From an uncultured Ruminococcus sp. (GTDB lineage Bacteria; Bacillota; Clostridia; Oscillospirales; Acutalibacteraceae), in the NCBI GenBank assembly GCA_905234305.1, contig CAJOHT010000018.1:1-13965 (forward strand): 13,965 bases of DNA. The letters run 5' to 3'. This document shows positions 7,582 through 13,965 of this stretch, one piece after another. Position 1 is the first letter of the stretch. Each line of letters begins with the position of its first letter. The translations under genes and the position numbers were made by a program. The notes beneath the pieces were generated by a model. The model saw nothing but the letters and a program-made list of their open reading frames with translations, was not told where the DNA came from and did no database searches.

Positions 7582-7633
7582 CTTTTTAGGTAATTTTATG
7601 GAGTAATCAAAACTTTCACTTCTTTTTGTCTTG
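7556..7633 (-). ncRNA. Candidate small RNA of about 80 nt, or short attenuated leader
   Basis: It is defined only by its ends: a good minus-strand promoter (7667-7640) with predicted initiation near 7633, and the terminator at 7581-7556. The body between them is A-rich and largely unstructured, with no known RNA family recognised. A tiny GTG-started frame of seven codons exists (about 7618-7595) but has no clear ribosome binding site. The operon downstream has its own promoter, so this looks like an independent short transcript. Some full-length read-through into the operon is still possible. Confidence 0.4.
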
Positions 7634-7639
7634 AATATA

Positions 7640-7667
7640 TTGTATCATATTATTATAAAATGTCAAC
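7640..7667 (-). promoter_or_regulatory. Promoter of the short transcript upstream of the polysaccharide operon
   Basis: On the minus strand a perfect TTGACA (7667-7662), 16 nt, then TACAAT (7645-7640). It is much better than expected by chance for the -35 box. Transcription from it would meet the strong terminator after about 50-75 nt. Confidence 0.65.
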
Positions 7668-7831
7668 AGTTTTTTAAAATATTTTTATAAAAAACTATAT
7701 TTTTTTAACATTTTAAATAAAAATATTCTTTTTAAACCGCTTGTAAAGCCTGATAAAATCTGGATTTTTTAAATGAAAAATCAATAAAAAATTATTACAA
7801 AAAAATAAAGAATTTCGCTTTGTAAAAATGC

Positions 7832-7860
7832 TTGACGAATGCCTTTATGTGGTGTAAAAT
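7832..7860 (+). promoter_or_regulatory. Promoter of the DUF1292 gene
   Basis: TTGACG (7832-7837), 17 nt, TAAAAT (7855-7860). A further TATAAT at 7864-7869 lies just downstream. Initiation near 7867 leaves a leader of about 24 nt containing AGAAAGG. Confidence 0.7.
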
Positions 7861-7890
7861 TATTATAATAGATAGAAAGGTTATATATTT

Positions 7891-8178
7891 ATGAACGATT
7901 CTTTCTCCCCCGATCTTATAACTCTTCTGGACGAAAACGGAATTGAGCATAATTTTGAAATATTGGATCAAATCGAAGAAAACAATACTACGTATTTCGC
8001 CCTTATGCCCGTTTACGAAAATTCCGCCGATATGCTCTCAAGCAGTGGAGAATATACTATTCTCGAGGCTTTGGAGGTTAACGGCGAGGAGCAACTCGCC
8101 GAAATCAATGATTATGATTTAAGACGGAGATTATCGCGGATATTTGAGGATCGTTTTAACGATATGTTTTATAATTGA
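7891..8178 (+). CDS. DUF1292 family protein
   Basis: 95 residues, acidic and soluble, with no signal peptide. It shows the DUF1292 pattern: ITLLDENGIEHNFEILDQIE (10-29) then NTTYFALMPVYE (32-43), a small beta unit common in Firmicutes (YrzB in Bacillus) with no assigned function. The C-terminal half is helical and charged (EALEVNGEEQLAEINDYDLRR). The start is ATG with AGAAAGG 10 nt upstream and a good promoter. In many Firmicutes, DUF1292 genes sit beside the yrrL/yrzL set; here the neighbour is a 6S RNA instead. Confidence 0.85.
   Translation: MNDSFSPDLITLLDENGIEHNFEILDQIEENNTTYFALMPVYENSADMLSSSGEYTILEALEVNGEEQLAEINDYDLRRRLSRIFEDRFNDMFYN
8170..8175 (+). promoter_or_regulatory. Likely -10 box of the 6S RNA promoter
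   Basis: A perfect TATAAT overlaps the end of the DUF1292 gene. It is 7 nt before the predicted 5' end of the 6S RNA (8182). The -35 region is poor: TTGAGG at 8144 would need a 20-nt spacer. Read-through from the DUF1292 promoter with processing is the alternative. Confidence 0.45.
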
Positions 8179-8181
8179 ACA

Positions 8182-8368
8182 TTTCCTGCCTGATTCGAGT
8201 ATGCAATTAGAATAACCCTACAACATTTAAATCGGGAGCTGATCTCTTTTTGCGGTGTGCAGACCTCTCCGAACGGAACGCTGGGAGTACTGAAACAAAA
8301 AGGAGGCACCCACCTGTCTTTTGGTAGGCAGGTTATTAAATATTGCTTTCGGTCAGGCGGGATTTTTT
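8182..8368 (+). ncRNA. ssrS: 6S RNA
   Basis: A transcript of about 187 nt with the rod shape of 6S RNA. The closing stem pairs 8184-8193 (TCCTGCCTGA) with 8353-8362 (TCAGGCGGGA) and is followed by six T, so it doubles as a terminator. The large internal bubble holds AACCCTACAAC on the 5' side. On the 3' side GGCACCCACC leads into a small hairpin (8312-8319 with 8326-8333). The upper arm pairs CTTTTTG (8246-8252) with CAAAAAG (8296-8302), and CTCC (8267-8270) with GGAG (8284-8287). Phrases such as GCGGTGTGC and AGGAGGCACCCACC match what I remember of clostridial 6S RNAs. 6S RNA mimics an open promoter and holds sigma-A RNA polymerase in slow growth or stationary phase. Confidence 0.85.
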
Positions 8369-8410
8369 AATTAATTCAATGATGTATTATAAGAAAGGCA
8401 TTAAAATATT

Positions 8411-9373
8411 ATGAAGATTTCAGTTTTAGGTACGGGACGCTGGGGCAGCTGCATTGCATGGTACCAGGATAAAATCGGAAACGAGGTCGTTTCCTGCGGA
8501 CTTGAGAGCGCTCCCGACTTTCAGCAATTGTATAAAACTCATAAAAACGATTACTTAACCTTTCCCGAGTCAATTGAGGTGACAAGCGACCTCGAGTACG
8601 CTGTAAAAAGAGCCGAGGTTATTATTATTTCGATCTCTTCCCAGCATTTACGCGATTATATGGATAGTATTTCCCAATATAACTTAGACGGAAAAATCTT
8701 CGTGCTGTGTATGAAGGGCGTTGAGGAAAAAAGCGGTAAAAGACTTTCCGAGGTTATGGAGGAGTTCGTAGATATAAACAAAACTCCCGTAGCGATTTGG
8801 GTAGGTCCAGGGCATCCTCAGGATTATGTAAGAGGAATCCCGAACTGTATGGTAATCGACAGTAAAAATAAAGAAGTTAAGGAAAGACTTGTAAACGCTT
8901 TTTCCTCGGATTTGATCCGTTTTTACATAGGCACCGATTTAATCGGCAACGAAATCGGCGCGGCGGCTAAAAATGTTATCGGAATCGCCGCAGGTATGCT
9001 TGACGGTCTTAATATGACATCATTGAAAGGCGCGCTTATGTCGAGAGGGACAAGAGAAATAAGCAGACTTATAAAAGCCTGCGGAGGTTCCGAAATGAGC
9101 GCGTACGGACTTTGCCACTTAGGAGATTACGAGGCTACTCTCTTCTCACCATGGAGTCATAACAGGAAATACGGCGAAGACCTTGCTAAAGGCATAAAAT
9201 TCGAAAAACTCGCCGAAGGAGTTATGACCTCAAAGGCGCTTAAAAAGCTCGCTGACGAAAAAAATGTCGACGTACCTATAGTCAGCGGAGTTTATAACGT
9301 ACTGTTCAACGGAAAAGAAATTAAAGATGAGCTTTCAAAGCTGTTCTTAAGAGACGTTAAATCGGAGTTTTAA
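8411..9373 (+). CDS. gpsA: GpsA-like NAD(P)-dependent glycerol-3-phosphate dehydrogenase, divergent
   Basis: 320 residues, slightly shorter than usual. The N-terminal Rossmann fold starts at once: SVLGTGRWGSCIA (4-16). The C-terminal helical domain has EIGAAAKNVIGIAAGMLDGL (181-200) with the catalytic Lys187, then ALMSRGTREI (208-217). In the family this enzyme makes sn-glycerol-3-phosphate from dihydroxyacetone phosphate for phospholipids. Two blocks deviate. The usual GPSFA segment reads VGPGHPQDY (131-139). The substrate loop reads CHLGDYEATLFSPWSHNRKYG (235-255, in overlapping view), where SRN is expected and His250 replaces the phosphate-binding Arg. The general assignment is firm, but the exact substrate is less so. 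It has AAGAAAGG about 12 nt upstream of ATG and lies 42 nt after the 6S RNA. Confidence 0.8.
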   Translation: MKISVLGTGRWGSCIAWYQDKIGNEVVSCGLESAPDFQQLYKTHKNDYLTFPESIEVTSDLEYAVKRAEVIIISISSQHLRDYMDSISQYNLDGKIFVLCMKGVEEKSGKRLSEVMEEFVDINKTPVAIWVGPGHPQDYVRGIPNCMVIDSKNKEVKERLVNAFSSDLIRFYIGTDLIGNEIGAAAKNVIGIAAGMLDGLNMTSLKGALMSRGTREISRLIKACGGSEMSAYGLCHLGDYEATLFSPWSHNRKYGEDLAKGIKFEKLAEGVMTSKALKKLADEKNVDVPIVSGVYNVLFNGKEIKDELSKLFLRDVKSEF

Positions 9374-9374
9374 T

Positions 9375-9860
9375 GTGAATATTTGTATAGTTTATTACTC
9401 AATGAGCGGTAATACAGCTTATGCTGCCGAAAAAATAGCCGATAAACTTAACGCTGATTTATTGGAAATAAAACCGCAGAAGGCTTATCCCGATAAAGGT
9501 ATGAGAAAATTCATCTGGGGCGGTAAAAGCGCTGTTATGGGAAATACTCCAAAGCTTCTCCCCTATGAGTTCGACGCCGATAAATACGACACCATTATTT
9601 TCGGCTATCCTGTATGGGCGAGTAATTTCACTCCTCCGATAAGAACATTTATCAAAGAGAATATGGAGAAAATAGCGGGAAAAGATTTCGCGGTATTCGC
9701 CTGCTCAATGGGCGGAGGCGCTGAAAAGTCGATAGATAAGCTAAAAAATTATTTAATGATAAATGAATTTAAATCAACGCTGAGCTTAATTGACCCTAAG
9801 GATAAACCGAGCGAAGATAACGACAAAAAGATAGATGATTTTATTTCTAAAATAGAATAA
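9375..9860 (+). CDS. Flavodoxin-like FMN protein
   Basis: 161 residues with the flavodoxin fold. The FMN phosphate loop is SMSGNTA at 9-15, in the family's T/S-x-x-G-N-T form. It is followed by ADLLEIKPQKAYPD (27-40), IIFGYPVWASNFTPPIRTFI (74-93, isoalloxazine-side loop) and FAVFACSMGGGAEKSI (105-120). It resembles the stand-alone flavodoxins of anaerobes that carry electrons or reduce quinones; the partner is unknown. The start is GTG at 9375, one base after the gpsA stop, with GGAG 7 nt upstream inside gpsA, so the two are co-translated. No U-rich terminator follows on this strand; the next hairpin serves the opposing groEL. Confidence 0.88.
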   Translation: MNICIVYYSMSGNTAYAAEKIADKLNADLLEIKPQKAYPDKGMRKFIWGGKSAVMGNTPKLLPYEFDADKYDTIIFGYPVWASNFTPPIRTFIKENMEKIAGKDFAVFACSMGGGAEKSIDKLKNYLMINEFKSTLSLIDPKDKPSEDNDKKIDDFISKIE

Positions 9861-9871
9861 TACGCCAAGAT

Positions 9872-9900
9872 AAAAGGCAGGTACGAAATCGTACCTGCCT
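9872..9900 (-). terminator. Terminator of groESL, between convergent genes
   Basis: An 11-bp stem pairs 9875-9885 (AGGCAGGTACG) with 9890-9900 around a 4-nt loop. On the minus strand the stem runs into UUUU. It lies 24 nt after the groEL stop. The plus-strand side lacks a U run, so it should serve groEL more than the flavodoxin. Confidence 0.65.
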
Positions 9901-9923
9901 AAATTATTACCTATTACCTGATA

Positions 9924-11569
<1,646 letters not shown>

Positions 11570-11581
11570 TTATTTTTTTAA

Positions 11582-11866
11582 TCATTCAACTGTAGCTAAG
11601 ATATCGGACTGACGTACGATAGTAAATTCTTCGCCGTCGATTTTAACCTCGGTACCCGCGTACTTGGAAGCGATAACCTTATCGCCTTCTTTAACAAACA
11701 TTTCTACCTTCTCGCCGTCAACTACTCCGCCAGGACCTACGGCAACTACTGTAGCGAACTGGGGCTTCTCCTGCGCGGAAGATGTAAGGATAAGTCCGCC
11801 CGCAGTTTTTTCCTCAGGCTCATAAGCCTTAAGCACCACTCTGTCGAGTAAAGGTTTGATTTTCAT
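11582..11866 (-). CDS. groES: Co-chaperonin GroES
   Basis: 94 residues, the normal length. KPLLDRVVLKAYEPEEKTAG (4-23) leads into the mobile loop around GGLILTSSAQEKPQ (23-36) that docks on GroEL. Then come ATVVAVGPGG (38-47) with the roof-loop segment, and EGDKVIASKYAGTEV (60-74). The heptameric lid closes the GroEL folding chamber in the cytosol. The start is ATG at 11866 with a strong AAGGAGG 8 nt upstream. It is the first gene of groESL, under a CIRCE operator and a sigma-A-like promoter. No defect is seen in it, unlike groEL. Confidence 0.97.
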   Translation of the reverse strand: MKIKPLLDRVVLKAYEPEEKTAGGLILTSSAQEKPQFATVVAVGPGGVVDGEKVEMFVKEGDKVIASKYAGTEVKIDGEEFTIVRQSDILATVE

Positions 11867-11903
11867 ATATAATTCCTCCTTAAAATATCATACTATTTAA
11901 ATT

Positions 11904-11930
11904 TTAGCACTCTCTTATCCCGAGTGCTAA
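11904..11930 (-). promoter_or_regulatory. CIRCE operator (HrcA binding site)
   Basis: A perfect inverted repeat: TTAGCACTC (11904-11912), 9 nt, GAGTGCTAA (11922-11930), identical to the CIRCE consensus. It lies between the -10 box and groES, over the predicted transcription start, as expected for HrcA repression relieved on heat shock. Confidence 0.97.
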
Positions 11931-11934
11931 TTAT

Positions 11935-11962
11935 ATTATAGCTCATATTTTTAAAAAATCAA
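11935..11962 (-). promoter_or_regulatory. groESL promoter
   Basis: On the minus strand TTGATT (11962-11957), 16 nt, then a perfect TATAAT (11940-11935), directly upstream of CIRCE. It is a vegetative-type promoter; control should come from HrcA. Confidence 0.75.
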
Positions 11963-12123
11963 GTGCAATTTGACTTTTTTTGACTTACAAAAAACAAATT
12001 TTGTTCATACCGTAAATGATTATTTTACCGCTAATAAATAAAAGGATTATTTTGTATGTAAAAATTTCTGAAATTTTGTTGCATTATAACTCCATTTATT
12101 ATAAAATAAAGAATAGTGTATTT

Positions 12124-12933
12124 TTATATTCCGAGAATTCTTTCGGCATTTTTATAAAGAATGAGTTCTTTTTCCCTGTCGCTTATTTCGAGAGAGTTCA
12201 TTATTTCAATATTGAGTTCAAGGTCGCTCCACGGATAATCGCTGGCGTAGAGGATTTTATCCGCTCCGTGATTTTTTATAATCCTTTCAACCTGTTCTTT
12301 CGGAGCCATTCCGAGTATTACCGCCAAATCGAAATACACTGGCTGACCGACAAGATATTTCTCGACGTCGTCGTACATATCGATACCGCCGAGATGAGCA
12401 AGAATAATCCTCGGCTCAACGTTCTTACTATCTTTATATAAGCGGTCAATCAGCTTTCTCGACTCCTTTGGAGGACAATGCACATCATCGGGATACGCGA
12501 CGTCAACTCCCGCGTGTATCGTAATAAACATTCCGAGTTCAACCGCGGTTTTAATAATGTTATAGTATTTATCATCGCATATATAAGTTTCCTGATAATC
12601 GGGATGGAGCTTTATCCCGCGAAAACCTGAGCTTTTTAAAAACTCGAGCTTTCCCTTTATATCCTCGCAATCGGGATGAATCCCACCGAAAGAATATATA
12701 TTTTCCTCGCTGTTCAGTATAGCTGCGAATTTATTAATTGAATCGAACTGCGATGGTTTTGTACATACGGGTAGTACAAGCGCCTTATCTGTACCCGAGC
12801 TTTTCATCCTCTCTTTAAGATTATTAAGAGTTCCGTCGCCGTATGAATCAATCCCGCCTTTTTCCATAAGATACGGTATTGTTTTAACAGCTATTTTATC
12901 AGGGAAAACGTGAGTATGAAAATCAATAATCAT
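12124..12933 (-). CDS. Amidohydrolase-family metal-dependent hydrolase
   Basis: 269 residues forming a likely TIM barrel. Metal-site motifs appear in order: DFHTHVFPD (4-12, His6 and His8), GIKLHPDYQ (106-114, with Lys108 and His110), TIHAG (138-142, His140), ILAHLGG (177-183, His180) and LYASDYPWS (228-236, Asp232). This is the amidohydrolase-2 layout, which includes decarboxylases and lactone or amide hydrolases; the sequence does not tell the substrate. The start is ATG at 12933 with GGAGTG 7 nt upstream. It stands alone, and no convincing terminator is visible in the 257 nt before groES. A plus-strand open frame at 12016-12441 is its shadow. Confidence 0.85.
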   Translation of the reverse strand: MIIDFHTHVFPDKIAVKTIPYLMEKGGIDSYGDGTLNNLKERMKSSGTDKALVLPVCTKPSQFDSINKFAAILNSEENIYSFGGIHPDCEDIKGKLEFLKSSGFRGIKLHPDYQETYICDDKYYNIIKTAVELGMFITIHAGVDVAYPDDVHCPPKESRKLIDRLYKDSKNVEPRIILAHLGGIDMYDDVEKYLVGQPVYFDLAVILGMAPKEQVERIIKNHGADKILYASDYPWSDLELNIEIMNSLEISDREKELILYKNAERILGI

Positions 12934-12965
12934 TTTTTACACTCCAATTTTAAATATCAATGCTT

Positions 12966-12994
12966 ATTATATATCCTGAATAAAAATTATGCAA
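12966..12994 (-). promoter_or_regulatory. Probable promoter of the amidohydrolase gene
   Basis: On the minus strand TTGCAT (12994-12989), 17 nt, then TATAAT (12971-12966). The -10 is perfect and the -35 is only half matched. It lies in the 100-nt gap shared with the divergent iorA gene, whose own promoter I cannot place with confidence. Confidence 0.5.
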
Positions 12995-13033
12995 CAAAAA
13001 TCTATATTATAAAGCCTTAGGAGGCAAAGTATT

Positions 13034-13965
13034 ATGAACAAGAACAAAAAACTTATGATTGGTAATGAAGCGGTATCACGCGGTCTTTACGAAGGCGGCG
13101 TTAACGTCGTATCGAGTTACCCCGGTACCCCGTCGACAGAGATTACCGAATTCATTTCCAAGTACGACGATGTTTACAGCGAATGGGCTCCTAATGAAAA
13201 GGTCGCTATGGAAGTAGCGTTCGGAGCATCGCTCGCGGGTAAAAGAAGCTGCTGCTGTATGAAGCACGTCGGTTTAAATGTTGCTGCCGACCCGCTGTTT
13301 ACACTTTCATACACGGGCGTTACAGGCGGTATGGTAGTTTGCGTCGCGGATGACCCGGCTATGCATTCAAGTCAGAACGAACAGGATTCACGCCATTACG
13401 CAATAGCCTCAAAGGTTCCTATGCTTGAACCCGCCGATTCGTCAGAGGCGTATTCCTTCGCGAAAGGCGCTTTTAAACTTTCCGAGGAATATGACACACC
13501 AGTATTATTCAGAATGTGTACAAGAATGGCTCACTCGCAGAGCATTGTTGAAATCGGCGAAAGAGAAGATTTTAAGGGATATGACTACGAAAAAAAGCCC
13601 TGGAAATACATTATGGCACCCGCAAACGCTATCAAGCGCCATCCCTTCGTTGAGGAGCGCACCAAAAAGCTCACCGAGCTTGCGGAAAACTGCGAATACA
13701 ACAGAGTTGAAATGGGCGGTACAAAGCTCGGCATTATTACAGCGGGCACATGCTATCAGTATATCAAGGAAGGAAAGGCTCATATATTCACCGGAGAGCT
13801 CAAAAACACCAAGGGAGATATAGTGATCGAAAAGGGACAGGCTATGTCTTTTGAAAATATATTAAAAATAAACTGGCTGGTGCAGTCGGTGAGAAGGACG
13901 GGAGACTTTTTACAGGTAACGCAAAATCCTGTCGGCAGTACATTAGAGATAAAACAGTATGAGGA
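13034..13965 (+). CDS. iorA: Indolepyruvate:ferredoxin oxidoreductase alpha subunit (IorA), N-terminal part, with atypical 3' end; runs off window
   Basis: 310 codons are open from ATG at 13034, with AGGAGG 8 nt upstream, to the right edge. Residues 1-246 follow the IorA N-terminal domain: MIGNEAVSRGL (8-18), VVSSYPGTPSTEI (25-37), EWAPNEKVAMEVAFGAS (50-66), CMKHVGLNVAADPL (75-88), ADDPAMHSSQNEQDSRHYA (105-123), then LGIITAGTCYQYIKE (232-246). The enzyme decarboxylates arylpyruvates oxidatively to aryl-acyl-CoA with ferredoxin. It works with an IorB subunit, not seen here. After Glu246 the expected IorA continuation is missing: the following 64 codons (13772 onward) do not resemble the family. 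The C-terminal TPP and 4Fe-4S domains would lie outside in any case. Confidence 0.8.
   Translation, partial: MNKNKKLMIGNEAVSRGLYEGGVNVVSSYPGTPSTEITEFISKYDDVYSEWAPNEKVAMEVAFGASLAGKRSCCCMKHVGLNVAADPLFTLSYTGVTGGMVVCVADDPAMHSSQNEQDSRHYAIASKVPMLEPADSSEAYSFAKGAFKLSEEYDTPVLFRMCTRMAHSQSIVEIGEREDFKGYDYEKKPWKYIMAPANAIKRHPFVEERTKKLTELAENCEYNRVEMGGTKLGIITAGTCYQYIKEGKAHIFTGELKNTKGDIVIEKGQAMSFENILKINWLVQSVRRTGDFLQVTQNPVGSTLEIKQYE
13772..13965 (+). other. Segment in frame with iorA but not resembling it; possible junction or insertion
   Basis: From about 13772 to the window end the frame stays open but reads GKAHIFTGELKNTKGDIVIE and later FENILKINWLVQSV and TQNPVGSTLEI. I recognise no family for it. No inverted repeats, direct repeats or transposase start are visible at the junction. 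The codon mix also shifts a little (AGG, ACG and CTG appear close together). Confidence 0.45.

Larger units (their letters stand above)
7422..7890. other. AT-rich divergent intergenic region with regulatory elements
   Basis: This 469-nt gap separates the leftward polysaccharide operon from the rightward DUF1292 gene. It holds two minus-strand promoters (7488-7516 and 7640-7667), a strong near-symmetrical terminator hairpin (7562-7581) and a plus-strand promoter (7832-7860). The stretch 7668-7831 is very A/T rich, with long A and T runs, and I see no gene or clear structure in it. Confidence 0.7.

Noticed and set aside
7595..7618. Seven-codon GTG-started leader peptide in the candidate small RNA
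   Set aside because: It has no clear ribosome binding site and no run of regulatory codons, so chance is the simpler explanation.
2078..9900. Recurring GGCAGGT core in three hairpins (near 2112, 8327 and 9876)
   Set aside because: The flanks and stem lengths differ and one is part of the 6S RNA; a short GC-rich stem core shared by chance is enough to explain it.
11960..12003. Short repeats TTTGACTT and CAAATTTTG-like palindrome upstream of groESL
   Set aside because: They are AT-rich and short, and not organised like an operator beyond CIRCE.
12016..12441. Plus-strand open frame of 141 codons, partly outside any gene
   Set aside because: Most of it lies antisense to the amidohydrolase, the remainder is low-complexity AT-rich sequence, and it has no ribosome binding site or recognisable domain.
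13425..13823. Open frames on both strands inside iorA (13425-13823 plus, 13505-13783 minus)
   Set aside because: They are shadows of the iorA frame, which has the family motifs and a strong ribosome binding site.

Overview
The window looks like chromosome from an anaerobic, endospore-forming, AT-rich member of the Clostridia, most like the Ruminococcaceae/Oscillospiraceae. The signs are spoIIR, an AddAB-type nuclease-helicase subunit, a HrcA/CIRCE-controlled groESL operon, a Firmicutes-style 6S RNA, a DUF1292 protein and indolepyruvate:ferredoxin oxidoreductase. I cannot assign a species. The content is mostly housekeeping; no CRISPR array, insertion sequence, tRNA or rRNA was seen.

Layout. 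Positions 1-5152 lie on the minus strand. Read in the direction of transcription they are: a LURP-one-like protein; an operon with a near-consensus promoter (Lrp/AsnC regulator, PLP aminotransferase, IspE, with overlapping ends); a hairpin terminator; spoIIR; and the N-terminal half of AddB, cut by the window edge. Positions 5200-7667 (minus) hold a two-gene surface-polysaccharide unit (initiating sugar transferase, then an O-antigen ligase/polymerase-like membrane protein) with its own promoter and terminator. Upstream of it lies a separate promoter-plus-terminator pair that could encode a small RNA of about 80 nt. Positions 7832-9860 (plus) hold a DUF1292 protein, a 6S RNA, a divergent GpsA-like dehydrogenase and a flavodoxin. 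Positions 9875-11962 (minus) are groES-groEL with a CIRCE operator, convergent with the flavodoxin. Positions 12124-12994 (minus) are an amidohydrolase. From 13034 (plus) iorA runs off the right edge.

Two places depart from the expected sequence. groEL is full length at the DNA level, but a 2-nt duplication (GTGTG where GTG is expected) breaks it in the apical domain. The iorA frame follows the family to about residue 246 and then continues, open and in frame, into about 194 nt that I do not recognise as IorA. Either may be real (a pseudogene; a rearrangement or insertion) or an assembly error, and the raw reads would decide.

Other points of interest are a possible arrangement in which the ispE terminator hairpin hides the spoIIR ribosome binding site unless transcription starts in the hairpin loop, the orphan small-RNA candidate, and the altered substrate motif of the GpsA-like enzyme. 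I found no clear previously undescribed multi-gene system.
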